Shown one piece after another: positions 1-8,677 of a stretch of DNA of 64,000 nt (positions within the stretch are counted from its first letter, which is position 1; every line of letters starts with the position of its first letter). Source of the DNA: Bacilli bacterium (lineage in GTDB: Bacteria > Bacillota_I > Bacilli_A > RF39 > UBA660); the NCBI GenBank assembly GCA_017398945.1, contig JAFQES010000014.1, positions 1 to 64,000 on the forward strand. The letters are read 5' to 3'. The translations under genes were made by a program, and so were the position numbers. The notes below the pieces were generated by a model. It worked only from the letters and a program-made list of their open reading frames with translations, was not told the DNA's origin and did not search any database.

Positions 1-139
1 GATTCACAATTATATAAAATATTATAACGAAACAAGGATAGTTACTAAATTAAGAACAAGCCCTGTTGATTTTAGAAATAAGTGTTTGAGCAAAGTGTGA
101 GTTGCTTAAATTTATATCCAACTTTTTGAAGTCATTTCA
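1..139 (+). mobile_element. Right end of an IS3-family insertion sequence (left part outside window)
   Basis: The window opens inside the last codons of an IS3-type transposase. About 15-40 bases after its stop lies a stretch (about 113-139) of the form TCCAACTTTTTGAAGTCATT, which resembles the terminal inverted repeat of many IS3/IS150 elements and ends in CA. The left end and any target duplication lie outside the window, so the boundary is inferred from resemblance only. Confidence 0.6.
2..100 (+). CDS. IS3-family transposase OrfB, C-terminal fragment
   Basis: The open frame runs from the window edge to TGA at 98-100. The 32 visible residues contain YIKYYNETRI, then TSPVDFRNK, then the stop. 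This is the typical C-terminal tail of IS3-family OrfB (YI.YYN..RI....G.SP..YR). The DDE catalytic core would lie upstream and is not visible. Whether the full element is intact cannot be judged. Confidence 0.72.
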   Translation: MHNYIKYYNETRIVTKLRTSPVDFRNKCLSKV

Positions 140-172
140 ATGTTGCTCAAACTTTTGGAGTTAAATATACTG

Positions 173-207
173 AAAACGCTTGATTTTAAACGGAAAATCA
201 GCGTTTT
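173..207 (+). terminator. Rho-independent terminator
   Basis: AAAACGCTTGATTTT pairs with AAAATCAGCGTTTT around a short loop (one bulge), followed by T residues. The position suits termination of transcripts leaving the insertion sequence. The A-rich 5' side means it could also work on the opposite strand. Confidence 0.65.
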
Positions 208-277
208 TTGATTTTTATAAAATAGTATAATAAATGGGATATAAATAAAGTTAGTAATAAAATAATTCTAAAAAGTA

Positions 278-286
278 TGGTACAAT
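278..286 (+). promoter_or_regulatory. Probable extended -10 promoter for the gene at 312
   Basis: TGG-TACAAT (extended -10) lies 25 bases before the ATG at 312. I see no convincing -35 hexamer, which fits an extended -10 promoter. Confidence 0.4.
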
Positions 287-311
287 AGATGTGTAAGGTG
301 GATTGATACGT

Positions 312-1169
312 ATGGAAAAAGAATTATATGATTATATAACTATAAAATTAAAAAAACTTGCTGAGTTTTCAATATATTATCCTGAAGATAAAATAAAACA
401 AGTATACATTAGCTTATTAAATTTTCCGGGATCACTTGAGGAGAAAAAACAAAGAGTTGATAATATATTTGATAATGCTTTGGAAAAAGAAAAAGAAAGA
501 AAGTTAAATGAACAAGCAAAAAATGGAGAATATTCAAATTTTGATAAAATTAAACACGTTATATCAGTTATAGCACATTCACCACTCGCACCATTTGTTA
601 CTATTTATGGAGGAAATGTTCCATATTTAATTACAGGCAAAACCCCAAAAAGAGTAATTGGAGATGTAGATATGGGGGCAACTATTGAAGATATGCAAAT
701 GATTAGGGAATTTATAACTCAAAATCCAGAAACATTTAAAGTAGTAATAGATTCAAAAGATTATTCTGAAAATGACTATGGTTTGGAATTAGAAGTAAAT
801 GGTATACCAGTTACTATATTTACACATGAATATACACCAAAAGGAAGAATTGTAAGAAATTTTAAAATAAACCCTATTACTGATTCAATTGATGCTAAAG
901 CAATTCTATTTTATGGAATATATGACGAAGAAACGACTATAGAGCAAACTATAGATAATTATAAGATGAGATTGGAATGTCCTGAATATGTATATATTCA
1001 AAAAAGTGTAGCACAAAGAGAAAAAGATTTAATGGATATAGAAATATTAAAAGAGATAATAGATGAAAGAAAACTACAATATTTAAAAAGTAAGTCTGGT
1101 ATGCCTGGTGTTTTAGTCTCAGAAACGTTTGCACTGAAAGAAAAGAAAAATTCTCCAAAAGCTTTATAA
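312..1169 (+). CDS. Nucleotidyltransferase-like hypothetical protein
   Basis: About 285 residues, soluble, with no signal peptide or membrane segment. An in-frame TTG at 303 is only one base from the AAGGTGG ribosome site, so ATG 312 (10-base spacing) is preferred. Around residues 98-120 there is a YGGNVPYLITG...RVIGDVDMG segment, reminiscent of the glycine-rich loop plus D-x-D metal site of minimal nucleotidyltransferases (AbiEii/DUF1814-like). The match is by motif shape only. The C-terminus is charged and helical. It sits between an insertion-sequence end and a convergent gene, so it is accessory. Substrate and role are unknown; an antitoxin- or toxin-like NTase is possible but not shown. 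Confidence 0.45.
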   Translation: MEKELYDYITIKLKKLAEFSIYYPEDKIKQVYISLLNFPGSLEEKKQRVDNIFDNALEKEKERKLNEQAKNGEYSNFDKIKHVISVIAHSPLAPFVTIYGGNVPYLITGKTPKRVIGDVDMGATIEDMQMIREFITQNPETFKVVIDSKDYSENDYGLELEVNGIPVTIFTHEYTPKGRIVRNFKINPITDSIDAKAILFYGIYDEETTIEQTIDNYKMRLECPEYVYIQKSVAQREKDLMDIEILKEIIDERKLQYLKSKSGMPGVLVSETFALKEKKNSPKAL

Positions 1170-1189
1170 AAAATAAACAAGAAAGGTGT

Positions 1190-1298
1190 AAAAATAAAAA
1201 TTAGGAATTGCCTTTAAAATCGTGCCATTGAGATTTAGTCGAACCAATGTGTTCGTTAATATGAGACTTGGTGCGATAAGCATCAAGTTTTTATTTTT
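1190..1298 (+). ncRNA. Candidate small structured RNA with its own terminator
   Basis: This stretch between the end of the + gene and the shared terminator is less AT-rich than its surroundings. ATCGTGCCA (near 1217) can pair with TGGTGCGAT (1269-1277) using two wobbles. CGAAC/GTTCG forms an internal hairpin. The last arm alternatively forms TTGGTGC-GATAA-GCATCAA (1268-1286) followed by a T-rich tail. Two mutually exclusive folds suggest an RNA element, but there is no downstream gene on this strand for it to control. It may be a decayed remnant. Confidence 0.25.
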
Positions 1299-1301
1299 AA
1301 C

Positions 1302-1343
1302 AAAAAATGTAGAATATATCTTTTTATATATCTACATTTTTTT
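1302..1343. terminator. Bidirectional terminator between convergent genes
   Basis: AAAAAATGTAGA-ATATAT pairs with ATATAT-CTACATTTTTT around a small loop, with A and T tracts on both sides. It serves the + gene ending at 1169 and the - gene ending at 1359. Confidence 0.75.
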
Positions 1344-1358
1344 ATCATTTCATAATGT

Positions 1359-3020
1359 CTATTTTTTGTTGTTGGGTTTTATGGTGCCGTATTCAGGATC
1401 ATATTCTATAACAATTCCTTCTCCGTTATAATCAGGATCAAATCTTGAGTGATATTGATCAATAAACTCAACTTCATCAAAATTTGGTTCTGGATTGTTA
1501 TAACTATTTAGATATTTCTTAGAATTATCCATTCTAATTTTTTTTATTGTACTTTTATATCTATTATAATAAATTTGTTTTATATTATTATCTTGAAATA
1601 ATAAATTCATAATTGTAACTAATTTTTCTTCCATGGATAAACTATTATCTTGTAGTTTTATTTTTAGGTTTAATAAACTCTGTTCTTCGCTAGATAGGTA
1701 ATCCTTTTCCATCATGTCAGCTAGTCTTTTTGATACTTCCATCATTTTGCCAAATAGCCTAATATTATCAATCCAGGTTCTATAATTGCATCCACCATTA
1801 GGTATTCTAAATTCTAATCGATAATCTTTGCTATTTGTTCCTCTAAGACAAACTGAATTCTTTTTATATTGTAATCCGTCAATTGCATTATCGTTAGAGT
1901 CATAACGATTATTAAATAACTTAATAGCCTCATCCCTTGGTAATTCTTCATCTAAAATACGTTTTCCAATTATTTCTGAAATAGGTTTTATCCGACTATT
2001 AGCATAAACATCTTGTCTGAAAAGCTGTCCTTCTTCATTGCTAATGTAATATAATAATTCTTCACAATTACTGTATATTTCATAAAAATTTAAAATTGCT
2101 TCCTTAGTATCTAAGTAATCAAGTCCTAAATTAATTTGTCCACTAGCATTTTGACTAACTTCACTATAATAATATCCTATATCTTTCATCGATTCGCATA
2201 AACCGCAAAATTTAGCAATATCCTCCTTCGTATTATGAAAAGGCTGTCTAGTAGCAACTTCAATGCCGTTTGGGACGGTTGCTTCATTATGTATTTCATA
2301 TTCTGCAAATCCTTTTTGGCTCGATGGATCTATTTTAAAATTAAAATCATTATTAGCTTCTATTTCAGGTCCAATACTAATTCGAGGATCAATCCCTATA
2401 TCAATATCTTCATTCATAAATTGTAAGCTTTTTTTGTAAATATATTCATGATCCTGTTTCATTTTTAAAAAGTTTTTGTAGGCATTGGGTAAATAGATAT
2501 AGTATTCATTTATTAGATTATTATATATTTCTTCATAATGTTTAAGGTGTTCAATAATATTTACTAAAGTAGATTTGTCAGAATATTTTTTTATTAAATC
2601 TAGAATATTTGTAATCATGGAATATTCCCATTTACTATCACCAACTTTATTAAGCAAATCTATGAAACTTGTAATATCAGAAAAATGATATCTAATAGTA
2701 TCTTCATTGGATATATATTTAGTAACTATTGAATTAAATTCTCTCTCTAAAAACATTTTTATTTCATCGCTACTAAATATATCTAAACTTTGTTCTATAC
2801 CATTGAAATATATTCCGTTTTCCATAACTAAATCAATTAGCTTTTTCTTCATTTTAATTTTCAAATCTTCATTAGTTATTTCTTGAATAATTTTATTAAT
2901 GTCAAATAAATAGATGTTATTGTTATTTAGAGTTTCAGCTGTTGCATCTAAAAATTTCCAATAATCGCCTTCAGGCTCTTCAGATTCTTTGTTGTGAAAT
3001 GTAAAATTATAAATATGCAT
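1359..3020 (-). CDS. Amidoligase-like protein
   Basis: 553 residues, cytoplasmic by appearance. A GTG at 3029 overlaps the AAGGTG ribosome site, so ATG 3020 is taken as the start. The first ~200 residues are helical and unrecognised. The middle has GPEIEANND, then a G-IEV-A-R segment, then a GQINLGLDYL segment. This order resembles the putative amidoligase fold (GxExE, G-E-x-S, H/NxNLG) of the ATP-grasp-like COOH-NH2 ligases. If right, it would join a carboxylate to an amine, perhaps on a peptide. It is monocistronic and ends at a shared terminator. The assignment rests on motif spacing and needs a profile search. Confidence 0.4.
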   Translation of the reverse strand: MHIYNFTFHNKESEEPEGDYWKFLDATAETLNNNNIYLFDINKIIQEITNEDLKIKMKKKLIDLVMENGIYFNGIEQSLDIFSSDEIKMFLEREFNSIVTKYISNEDTIRYHFSDITSFIDLLNKVGDSKWEYSMITNILDLIKKYSDKSTLVNIIEHLKHYEEIYNNLINEYYIYLPNAYKNFLKMKQDHEYIYKKSLQFMNEDIDIGIDPRISIGPEIEANNDFNFKIDPSSQKGFAEYEIHNEATVPNGIEVATRQPFHNTKEDIAKFCGLCESMKDIGYYYSEVSQNASGQINLGLDYLDTKEAILNFYEIYSNCEELLYYISNEEGQLFRQDVYANSRIKPISEIIGKRILDEELPRDEAIKLFNNRYDSNDNAIDGLQYKKNSVCLRGTNSKDYRLEFRIPNGGCNYRTWIDNIRLFGKMMEVSKRLADMMEKDYLSSEEQSLLNLKIKLQDNSLSMEEKLVTIMNLLFQDNNIKQIYYNRYKSTIKKIRMDNSKKYLNSYNNPEPNFDEVEFIDQYHSRFDPDYNGEGIVIEYDPEYGTIKPNNKK

Positions 3021-3144
3021 ATTCTTCACCTTGTTTATTATATCATATTTTTATAATGGTATATTATTTTTACAAAATGGTAATGTGTATAGAGAAGTAT
3101 GTTATTTTGTGATTTTTTTTATATTGATTTTGATAAAATATTTT

Positions 3145-3914
3145 TTATTTTCTTGAATTATTTTTGAGATATTCGTTTTGAATGTCTCCTTCATGTTTAG
3201 CAGTTATGTATCCTTTTAGTTGAAATGAATATTTTTCTGTTAATAGTTCTAATTTTTCTTGGTTTGGTTCATCCAATATTGTAGCATTAAATATTTCTAA
3301 ATCTTTCAATGATTCAAAGCGTAAAATGGGTGAAGTGAAATCACCATAGTAATATTGTTTCCCTAAAACCATTGTTTTTGTTGGCTCAGAAGTATAATAA
3401 TATATTGCATAATTATAGTTTTTTAAATCAATATATTTAACATCATAAATAAAAGGAATTTTTCTCTCGTTAAGTATATTTGCTAACTGTTTGTTGACTA
3501 ATATTATAAATTCTCTTGGAAAGCTTAAATTATATCTAATATATTTGACGTAACTATATCGTAATCCATCTCAATATCTATTTGAATTTTCTTCTTACTA
3601 GTATTGAAAGATAAGATATTAGCATTTTTGTCTAAAACAAAAGAAAAGCAAAAGCAATCTTTTTCGTTTCTTTCAGATAAACCATAATTTCTAAAATAGT
3701 CTTTTATAAGAATTGAATTTGCACCGTTATTAGACATGTATAATCTAGTGATATTATCTATTATTTTTTGATTATTGGTTATAGGGTCAGAAATATAAAT
3801 GTTTGCAATGTAATTGCCTTTTTCATCAATATCAACGGAAAAAGCATCTTCTCTTACTTTTGTGCCTGGTTTATCTATACTTAGTATTTGTCCTAAATAA
3901 CTATTACGTTTCAA
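3145..3914 (-). pseudogene. RNB (RNase II/R-like) domain gene, frameshifted and catalytically degenerate
   Basis: Two frames together give one RNB-like protein. The first (3914 to 3525, TTG start with a GGGGAGG ribosome site) begins ILSIDKPGTKVREDAFSVD, matching the RNB N-terminal block. The second (open before 3525, ending 3145) contains FIILVNK, then KIPFIYDV, then DFTSPILRFESL, matching FMLLANE, KIPFLYR and HFTSPIRRYPDL. A one-base loss near 3527-3529 explains the break. The catalytic aspartates of the D-x5-DxDD site are mostly replaced (K-V-R-E-D), so the ancestor may already have lacked nuclease activity. The cold-shock and S1 RNA-binding domains of RNase R are absent. Confidence 0.65.
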
Positions 3915-4081
3915 TGTAATCCTCCCCTATCTTTCCTCTATCTTTTTTCTTTTTAGTGATTATTTTTTCTATCTTTTAAAATTATTGATTTGATTATAAA
4001 TCATTATATATATTTTTACAAGTAATTTGTTTTTATGATATTTTACTATTAGTAATTAATACATTTGAATTTTTATGGTTG

Positions 4082-4108
4082 TTAGCACATAATATTGACA
4101 AGTGCTAA
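4082..4108. promoter_or_regulatory. CIRCE operator (HrcA binding site) upstream of htpG
   Basis: TTAGCAC (4082-4088) and GTGCTAA (4102-4108) are inverted with the 27-base total length of CIRCE (TTAGCACTC-N9-GAGTGCTAA). Only the two innermost positions of each arm deviate. It overlaps the -35 of the htpG promoter, where HrcA would block RNA polymerase. Confidence 0.85.
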
Positions 4109-4123
4109 TTATTTTGGTATACC
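4095..4123 (+). promoter_or_regulatory. htpG promoter
   Basis: TTGACA (4095-4100), 17 bases, then TATACC (4118-4123) preceded by TGG as an extended -10. It lies inside and just after the CIRCE operator, giving a leader of about 15-20 bases before the ATG at 4146. Confidence 0.7.
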
Positions 4124-4145
4124 ATTATTAGAAAAGAGTGATAAT

Positions 4146-6029
4146 ATGAAAAAGAAAGAATTTAAATCTTCATCAAAAAGAGTATTAGATTTAATGATTA
4201 ATTCTATTTATACAAACAGGGAAATATTTTTAAGGGAACTTTTATCAAATGCTAGTGATGCAATCGATAAACTTTACTATCAAAGCTTAACAGATAAAAA
4301 TATTGCTATTGAGAAAGATGAATTAAGAATATTGATTGAAGTAGACAAAGAAAAGAGAACTTTATCTATCATTGATAATGGTTGTGGAATGAGCGAAAAG
4401 GATTTAGAAGAGAACTTGGGAACTATAGCTGAATCTGGATCATTAAGATTTAAAGAAGAAAATGATGGTCAAAAAGATGTTGATATCATTGGTCAGTTTG
4501 GAGTTGGTTTCTACTCAGCTTTTATGGTGGCCAAAAAAGTAGAAGTTTTAAGTAGAAACTATGCGAGTGAAGAATCTTACCTTTGGGCTAGTGATGGAGC
4601 TGATGGATATACAATAGAGAAAAAAGCTAAAGAAGAAGTTGGAACCAAAATAACTTTATATTTAAAAGATGATACTGAAGATGATAATTTTAGTGAATAT
4701 TTAGAAGAGTATACAATTAGAAACTTAGTGTCTAAATATAGTGATTACTTAAGATATCCAATTATGATGGAAGTAGAAAATTCTCAGTTAAAAGATGGCT
4801 CTGATAGTGAATATGAAACTGTAAAAGAGATGGCGACTTTAAATAGTATGGTACCACTATGGAAAAAAGATAAAAATAAAATAACTGAAGATGAATATAA
4901 CAATTTTTATACTGGTAAATTTATGGATTATGAGAATCCATTAAAAGTTATCCACACAACTATGGAAGGATTAACTACTTATAAAGCATTACTTTTTATT
5001 CCAAGTCATGCACCATATGATTACTATATTAAAGAATATAAAAAAGGGTTACAACTTTATACTAATGGTGTGTTAATTATGGATAAATGTGAAGAATTAC
5101 TTCCTGATTATTATAGTTTTGTTAAAGGTATTGTGGATAGTGATGATTTAATGCTTAATATATCTAGAGAAACTTTACAAAATGATAAACATGTTAAACA
5201 AATAGCTAAATCATTAGAAACTAAAATTCATAATGAATTATTAGATATGCTTAAAAATGATTTTGAAAAATATAAAGAATTCTTTAAAGCATTTGGTAAT
5301 CAAATTAAATTTGGTGTTTATAACTTATATGGAATGAATAAAGATAAATTAAAAGATTTATTAATATTTTATTCTAGTACTAAAAAAGATTATATAACTT
5401 TAGATGAATATGTTAATAACATGAAAAAAGATCAAACAGCTATCTATTATGCATGTGGTGAAACTATTGATAAAATAGATTTAATGCCTCAAACTGAGCA
5501 AGTTAAAAAGAAAAAGTATGATGTATTATACTTAACTGATTATGTTGATGAATTTGCTTTACAAATGTTAAAAGAATACAATGAAAAAGAATTTAAAAAT
5601 GTAAGTGATGAGTCCCTTGATTTAGATTCGAAAAAAGATAAAGAAAAATTAAAGAAAGTTAATGAAGAAAATAGTGAGTTATTAACATTTATTAAGGATG
5701 CATTAGATGGCGAAGTAGAAGAAGTTAGACTTACTAACAAATTAGTAAATCATCCAGTATGTTTAACTACTCAAGGTGCTGTATCTGTAGAAATGCAAAA
5801 AGTATTAAATGCTATGCCTACTGACGAAAAGATTAATGCTAAGTTGATTTTAGAAATTAATGAAAATCATGATATTTTAAATAAACTAAAGTCATTATTT
5901 AATGATGATAAAGAAACTTTGAAAAGTTATGCTAAGGTTATTTATTCACAAGCTAAGTTAATTGAAGGGTTATCTTTAGACAATCCAACAGAAATCTCTA
6001 ATATTATTTGTGAATTATTAAGTAAATAA
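4146..6029 (+). CDS. htpG: Chaperone HtpG (bacterial Hsp90)
   Basis: 627 residues, the usual HtpG length. Cytosolic ATP-dependent chaperone dimer. The N-terminal GHKL ATPase site is visible: ELLSNASDAIDK (E and N boxes), DNGCGMS (G1) and GQFGVGFYSAFMV (G2). The middle domain has ISRETLQ (catalytic Arg region), and the C-terminal dimerisation domain follows. The longer in-frame start at 4095 would sit inside the CIRCE operator and the -35 hexamer, so ATG 4146 is correct. A CIRCE site on htpG implies HrcA control together with groE/dnaK, unlike Bacillus subtilis, where htpG is outside the HrcA regulon. Confidence 0.97.
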   Translation: MKKKEFKSSSKRVLDLMINSIYTNREIFLRELLSNASDAIDKLYYQSLTDKNIAIEKDELRILIEVDKEKRTLSIIDNGCGMSEKDLEENLGTIAESGSLRFKEENDGQKDVDIIGQFGVGFYSAFMVAKKVEVLSRNYASEESYLWASDGADGYTIEKKAKEEVGTKITLYLKDDTEDDNFSEYLEEYTIRNLVSKYSDYLRYPIMMEVENSQLKDGSDSEYETVKEMATLNSMVPLWKKDKNKITEDEYNNFYTGKFMDYENPLKVIHTTMEGLTTYKALLFIPSHAPYDYYIKEYKKGLQLYTNGVLIMDKCEELLPDYYSFVKGIVDSDDLMLNISRETLQNDKHVKQIAKSLETKIHNELLDMLKNDFEKYKEFFKAFGNQIKFGVYNLYGMNKDKLKDLLIFYSSTKKDYITLDEYVNNMKKDQTAIYYACGETIDKIDLMPQTEQVKKKKYDVLYLTDYVDEFALQMLKEYNEKEFKNVSDESLDLDSKKDKEKLKKVNEENSELLTFIKDALDGEVEEVRLTNKLVNHPVCLTTQGAVSVEMQKVLNAMPTDEKINAKLILEINENHDILNKLKSLFNDDKETLKSYAKVIYSQAKLIEGLSLDNPTEISNIICELLSK

Positions 6030-6059
6030 TTGTTATAATAATAAGAGAGGATAGTTAGT

Positions 6060-6929
6060 ATGGAAAAGAAGAAAGTTTATTTTACAAAAGATATCTCTAG
6101 TAAGTCATTATTAAAAATTTATCAAGCTTTAGATAAAGAATTAACTGGTCCAATTGCAGTTAAAGTTCATTCTGGAGAAGCTGGTAATCAAAATTTTTTA
6201 AGACCAATTTTCTATAAGGACTTAATGGAATATACTAATGGTACAGTAGTGGAATGTAATACTGCTTATGATGGCCAAAGAAATACTTCGGAAAAACATT
6301 TGAAATTGTTAGATAATCATGAATGGACTAAATATTATAAAGTCGACTTATTGGATGAAAAAGGGGAAATGGCTTTAGATATTAATTATGGAAAATATTT
6401 AACAAAGAACTACGTTGGTGAAAACTTAAAAAATTATGAATCATTGTTAGTAGTATCTCATTTTAAGGGCCATCCAATGGGTGGATATGGTGGAGCTTTA
6501 AAAAATATTTCTATTGGTCTTGCTTCATCATATGGGAAAGCTATTATTCATGGAGCAGGGGAACCTGAAAAAATATGGACTGCTGATCATGATAGTTTTT
6601 TAACTAGTATGGCAGAAGCAGCTAAATCCATTGTAGATTATAAAAAAGACAAAATATTATTTATTAACGTTATGACTAATATGTCAGTAGATTGTGATTG
6701 TTGTGCTAAAGCCAGTGATCCTTGTATGCAAGATATCGGTATTTTAGCTAGTGAAGATCCTGTGGCTTTAGATCAAGCTTGTATTGATTTAGTATACAAC
6801 TCAATTGATCCTGGTAAAGATACTTTGATTGAAAGAATTGAATCAAGAAATGGTTTATTAACAATTAAAGAAGCTGAAAAATTAGGCGTTGGTACTACGA
6901 ATTATGAACTTATTAACATTGATAATTAA
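6060..6929 (+). CDS. DUF362 domain protein
   Basis: 289 residues, 30 bases behind htpG with ribosome site GAGAGG, so possibly co-transcribed. The sequence fits DUF362 without an appended ferredoxin domain: KVHSGEAGN near the N-terminus, VSHFKGHPMGGYGGALKNISIG in the middle, and CDCCAKASDPCMQDIGILAS near residue 220. The last block, rich in cysteines, could hold a metal or Fe-S cluster. Family members are often annotated as iron-sulfur or ferredoxin-like proteins, and their reaction is unknown. The end is marked by a strong terminator. Confidence 0.88.
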   Translation: MEKKKVYFTKDISSKSLLKIYQALDKELTGPIAVKVHSGEAGNQNFLRPIFYKDLMEYTNGTVVECNTAYDGQRNTSEKHLKLLDNHEWTKYYKVDLLDEKGEMALDINYGKYLTKNYVGENLKNYESLLVVSHFKGHPMGGYGGALKNISIGLASSYGKAIIHGAGEPEKIWTADHDSFLTSMAEAAKSIVDYKKDKILFINVMTNMSVDCDCCAKASDPCMQDIGILASEDPVALDQACIDLVYNSIDPGKDTLIERIESRNGLLTIKEAEKLGVGTTNYELINIDN

Positions 6930-6936
6930 CAAATAT

Positions 6937-6966
6937 AACGATAACTAGTGTTGTCGTTTTTTTGTG
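6937..6966 (+). terminator. Terminator after htpG-DUF362
   Basis: AACGATAAC pairs with GTTGTCGTT (one G-T wobble) around a three-base loop, followed by a T run. Confidence 0.8.
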
Positions 6967-6987
6967 AGTCAACATAAATAAATTGCC

Positions 6988-7017
6988 TTGACCCCAAAGC
7001 TGGGAACGTTATATAAT
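6988..7017 (+). promoter_or_regulatory. SigA-type promoter
   Basis: TTGACC (6988-6993), 18 bases, TATAAT (7012-7017), then ribosome site GGAGG at 7036-7040. Confidence 0.7.
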
Positions 7018-7045
7018 TTATTTGTTAAATAGCATGGAGGAATAT

Positions 7046-8248
7046 ATGAATAATCAAAATAATAATGAAGGTAATGATATGGGAGCTATTAATTTAGAAA
7101 ATTTATCATCGGATCTAGAAGAGGTGGAGTTATTACAACCAACTATAAATAATGATAATCAAACTATTTCTAATATGACGGAAATTCCTGTGCAAGTGCA
7201 AAGTGTTAATTCTCAAAATAGTACAATGTTCCAAGGACAAGCTCTGGATAATAACTCGCCAATGAATGCAAATGTTTCTGATAATAATGCTTCAAATCAT
7301 AATGTAAGTTATGATGATGAACGCTTATTAGAAGCTTTTATAGGAAAAAATCAGGAAAAAATCTTAGAAAGTTCTTTTAATTTTGCAGGATTATTTTTTG
7401 GGCAATTTTATTTGTTTTATCGAAAAATGTTTGTTTACGGTATTTTAATTTTTATAATAAATATTATTTTAGTAACTTTTGCGAAAATGATTTTTCTAAC
7501 TTTATTTATTAATTTAGCAGTGGGATTAACTGTTAATAAAATGTATATAAATTTTGCTAAGAAAAAAATCAATAAAATTTTGGTTAATAATCAAAATAAA
7601 AGTCAACACGAATTAGAAACCATTTGTGCTAAAAATGGTGGAACGAGTGTAATTCAATTGTTTTTTGGACTTTTTATCGAATTTGTTATTGCGTTGGTTA
7701 TAGTTGTTATTTCAATCATTTTTGGTTTATCAACAATTTTTGGTAGCTTGGTTTCAAATTTAAATGATTTATTTTCAAATTCTAATTTTGAAAATAGTGC
7801 TTCAAATGGAATTTATGATGGTACTTTTAATTATAATAGTTCAATTATTATTTCTGATGAATTTTCAATAAGTATACCAAGTAATTTTGAAGAAGGAATG
7901 TTTAATGATGAACATATGTATAATTATGAATATAGTTCTAATCAAGGAATGTTTGATAATTGTAGATTTTCTTTAGCTGCTGTTGATAATTTTAGTGATG
8001 CGGAAAATATGGCGGATCAAATATATAATTATTTTAGTAATAGCAATCCGGCGTCGGTATCAAGTATAAAAATTAATAATATCAATTGGTTTTCACTTTC
8101 TTATAGCGATTCTATGGGAACTAACTATTTTTATTTAGCTGAAAAGGATAATAAAGTATATTTATTTGAATATGTAATTGAAGAAAATGCTGATAGTAAT
8201 TGTATTAATTATAAAGATAGAGTTGTTACATCAATAATAGCAAAATGA
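7046..8248 (+). CDS. Membrane protein with DUF2628-like and PsbP-like domains
   Basis: 400 residues. ATG 7046 is five bases after GGAGG; the in-frame TTG at 7022 lies just after the -10 and is rejected. The first ~90 residues are Asn/Gln-rich and disordered. Then comes a DUF2628-like block (about 105-170) with a GLFFGQFYLFYRKM segment and two or three membrane spans, another span at about 220-245, and a C-terminal extracytoplasmic domain (about 275-400) starting DEFSISIPSNF. That last domain resembles the PsbP/DUF1795-like domains of the proteins at 30915 and 32573. It has its own promoter. Function is unknown. Confidence 0.6.
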   Translation: MNNQNNNEGNDMGAINLENLSSDLEEVELLQPTINNDNQTISNMTEIPVQVQSVNSQNSTMFQGQALDNNSPMNANVSDNNASNHNVSYDDERLLEAFIGKNQEKILESSFNFAGLFFGQFYLFYRKMFVYGILIFIINIILVTFAKMIFLTLFINLAVGLTVNKMYINFAKKKINKILVNNQNKSQHELETICAKNGGTSVIQLFFGLFIEFVIALVIVVISIIFGLSTIFGSLVSNLNDLFSNSNFENSASNGIYDGTFNYNSSIIISDEFSISIPSNFEEGMFNDEHMYNYEYSSNQGMFDNCRFSLAAVDNFSDAENMADQIYNYFSNSNPASVSSIKINNINWFSLSYSDSMGTNYFYLAEKDNKVYLFEYVIEENADSNCINYKDRVVTSIIAK

Positions 8249-8290
8249 TTATTTCTAATAATGTTTTTGTAAAATTAGTTCAAAATTAAG

Positions 8291-8318
8291 TTGCAAAGGC
8301 ATAATTTTATGATATAAT
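8291..8318 (+). promoter_or_regulatory. rpmE promoter
   Basis: TTGCAA (8291-8296), 16 bases, TATAAT (8313-8318). The leader of about 50 bases contains a small TTGC...GCAA hairpin and ends at the AAAGGAG ribosome site. Confidence 0.7.
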
Positions 8319-8374
8319 ACTTTTGCGTGTAAGCAACTATGTTATGGATTTAGCATGGCGAAAGGAGATTAGTA

Positions 8375-8593
8375 ATGAAAGCAAATATTCATCCAGAAGT
8401 TAAAGATTGTACTGTTACTTGTGCTTGTGGAGCAACATTTACTACAAAATCAATTAAAGATAAAATTGATGTAGAAGTTTGTAATGAATGTCATCCATTC
8501 TATACTGGTGCACAAGGAAGAGCAAAGAAAACTGGTAAGATTGAAAAATTCAATCGTAAATATGGTTTAGATAAAGACGAAAAAGAAAATTAA
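8375..8593 (+). CDS. rpmE: 50S ribosomal protein L31 (zinc-binding form)
   Basis: 72 residues. The family opening MKANIHPE is present, and the four zinc cysteines are visible as CAC (residues 16-18, CACG) and CNEC (about 36-39), so this is the C+ RpmE type and not YtiA. HPFYTG and the C-terminal KFNRKYG block match L31. The C-tail is slightly acidic. It is a single-gene unit between its own promoter and a perfect terminator. Confidence 0.96.
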   Translation: MKANIHPEVKDCTVTCACGATFTTKSIKDKIDVEVCNECHPFYTGAQGRAKKTGKIEKFNRKYGLDKDEKEN

Positions 8594-8599
8594 TAAATT

Positions 8600-8623
8600 G
8601 ACATACGTAGGTATGTCTTTTTT
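8600..8623 (+). terminator. rpmE terminator
   Basis: GACATAC-GTAG-GTATGTC, a perfect 7-bp stem with a 4-base loop, followed by TTTTTT. Confidence 0.9.
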
Positions 8624-8677
8624 CTTTGTTTATTTTTCTTTTTTGATATATTATAATTAGAGTAGGAGATGATAAAG

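Noticed and set aside
84-152. Inverted repeat GTTTGAGCAA / TTGCTCAAAC
   Set aside because: Long spacer, and it straddles the IS end; no clear function.
1222-1431. ORF across the convergent gap
   Set aside because: TTG start inside a structured segment; it runs through a terminator into the opposite gene and has no ribosome site.
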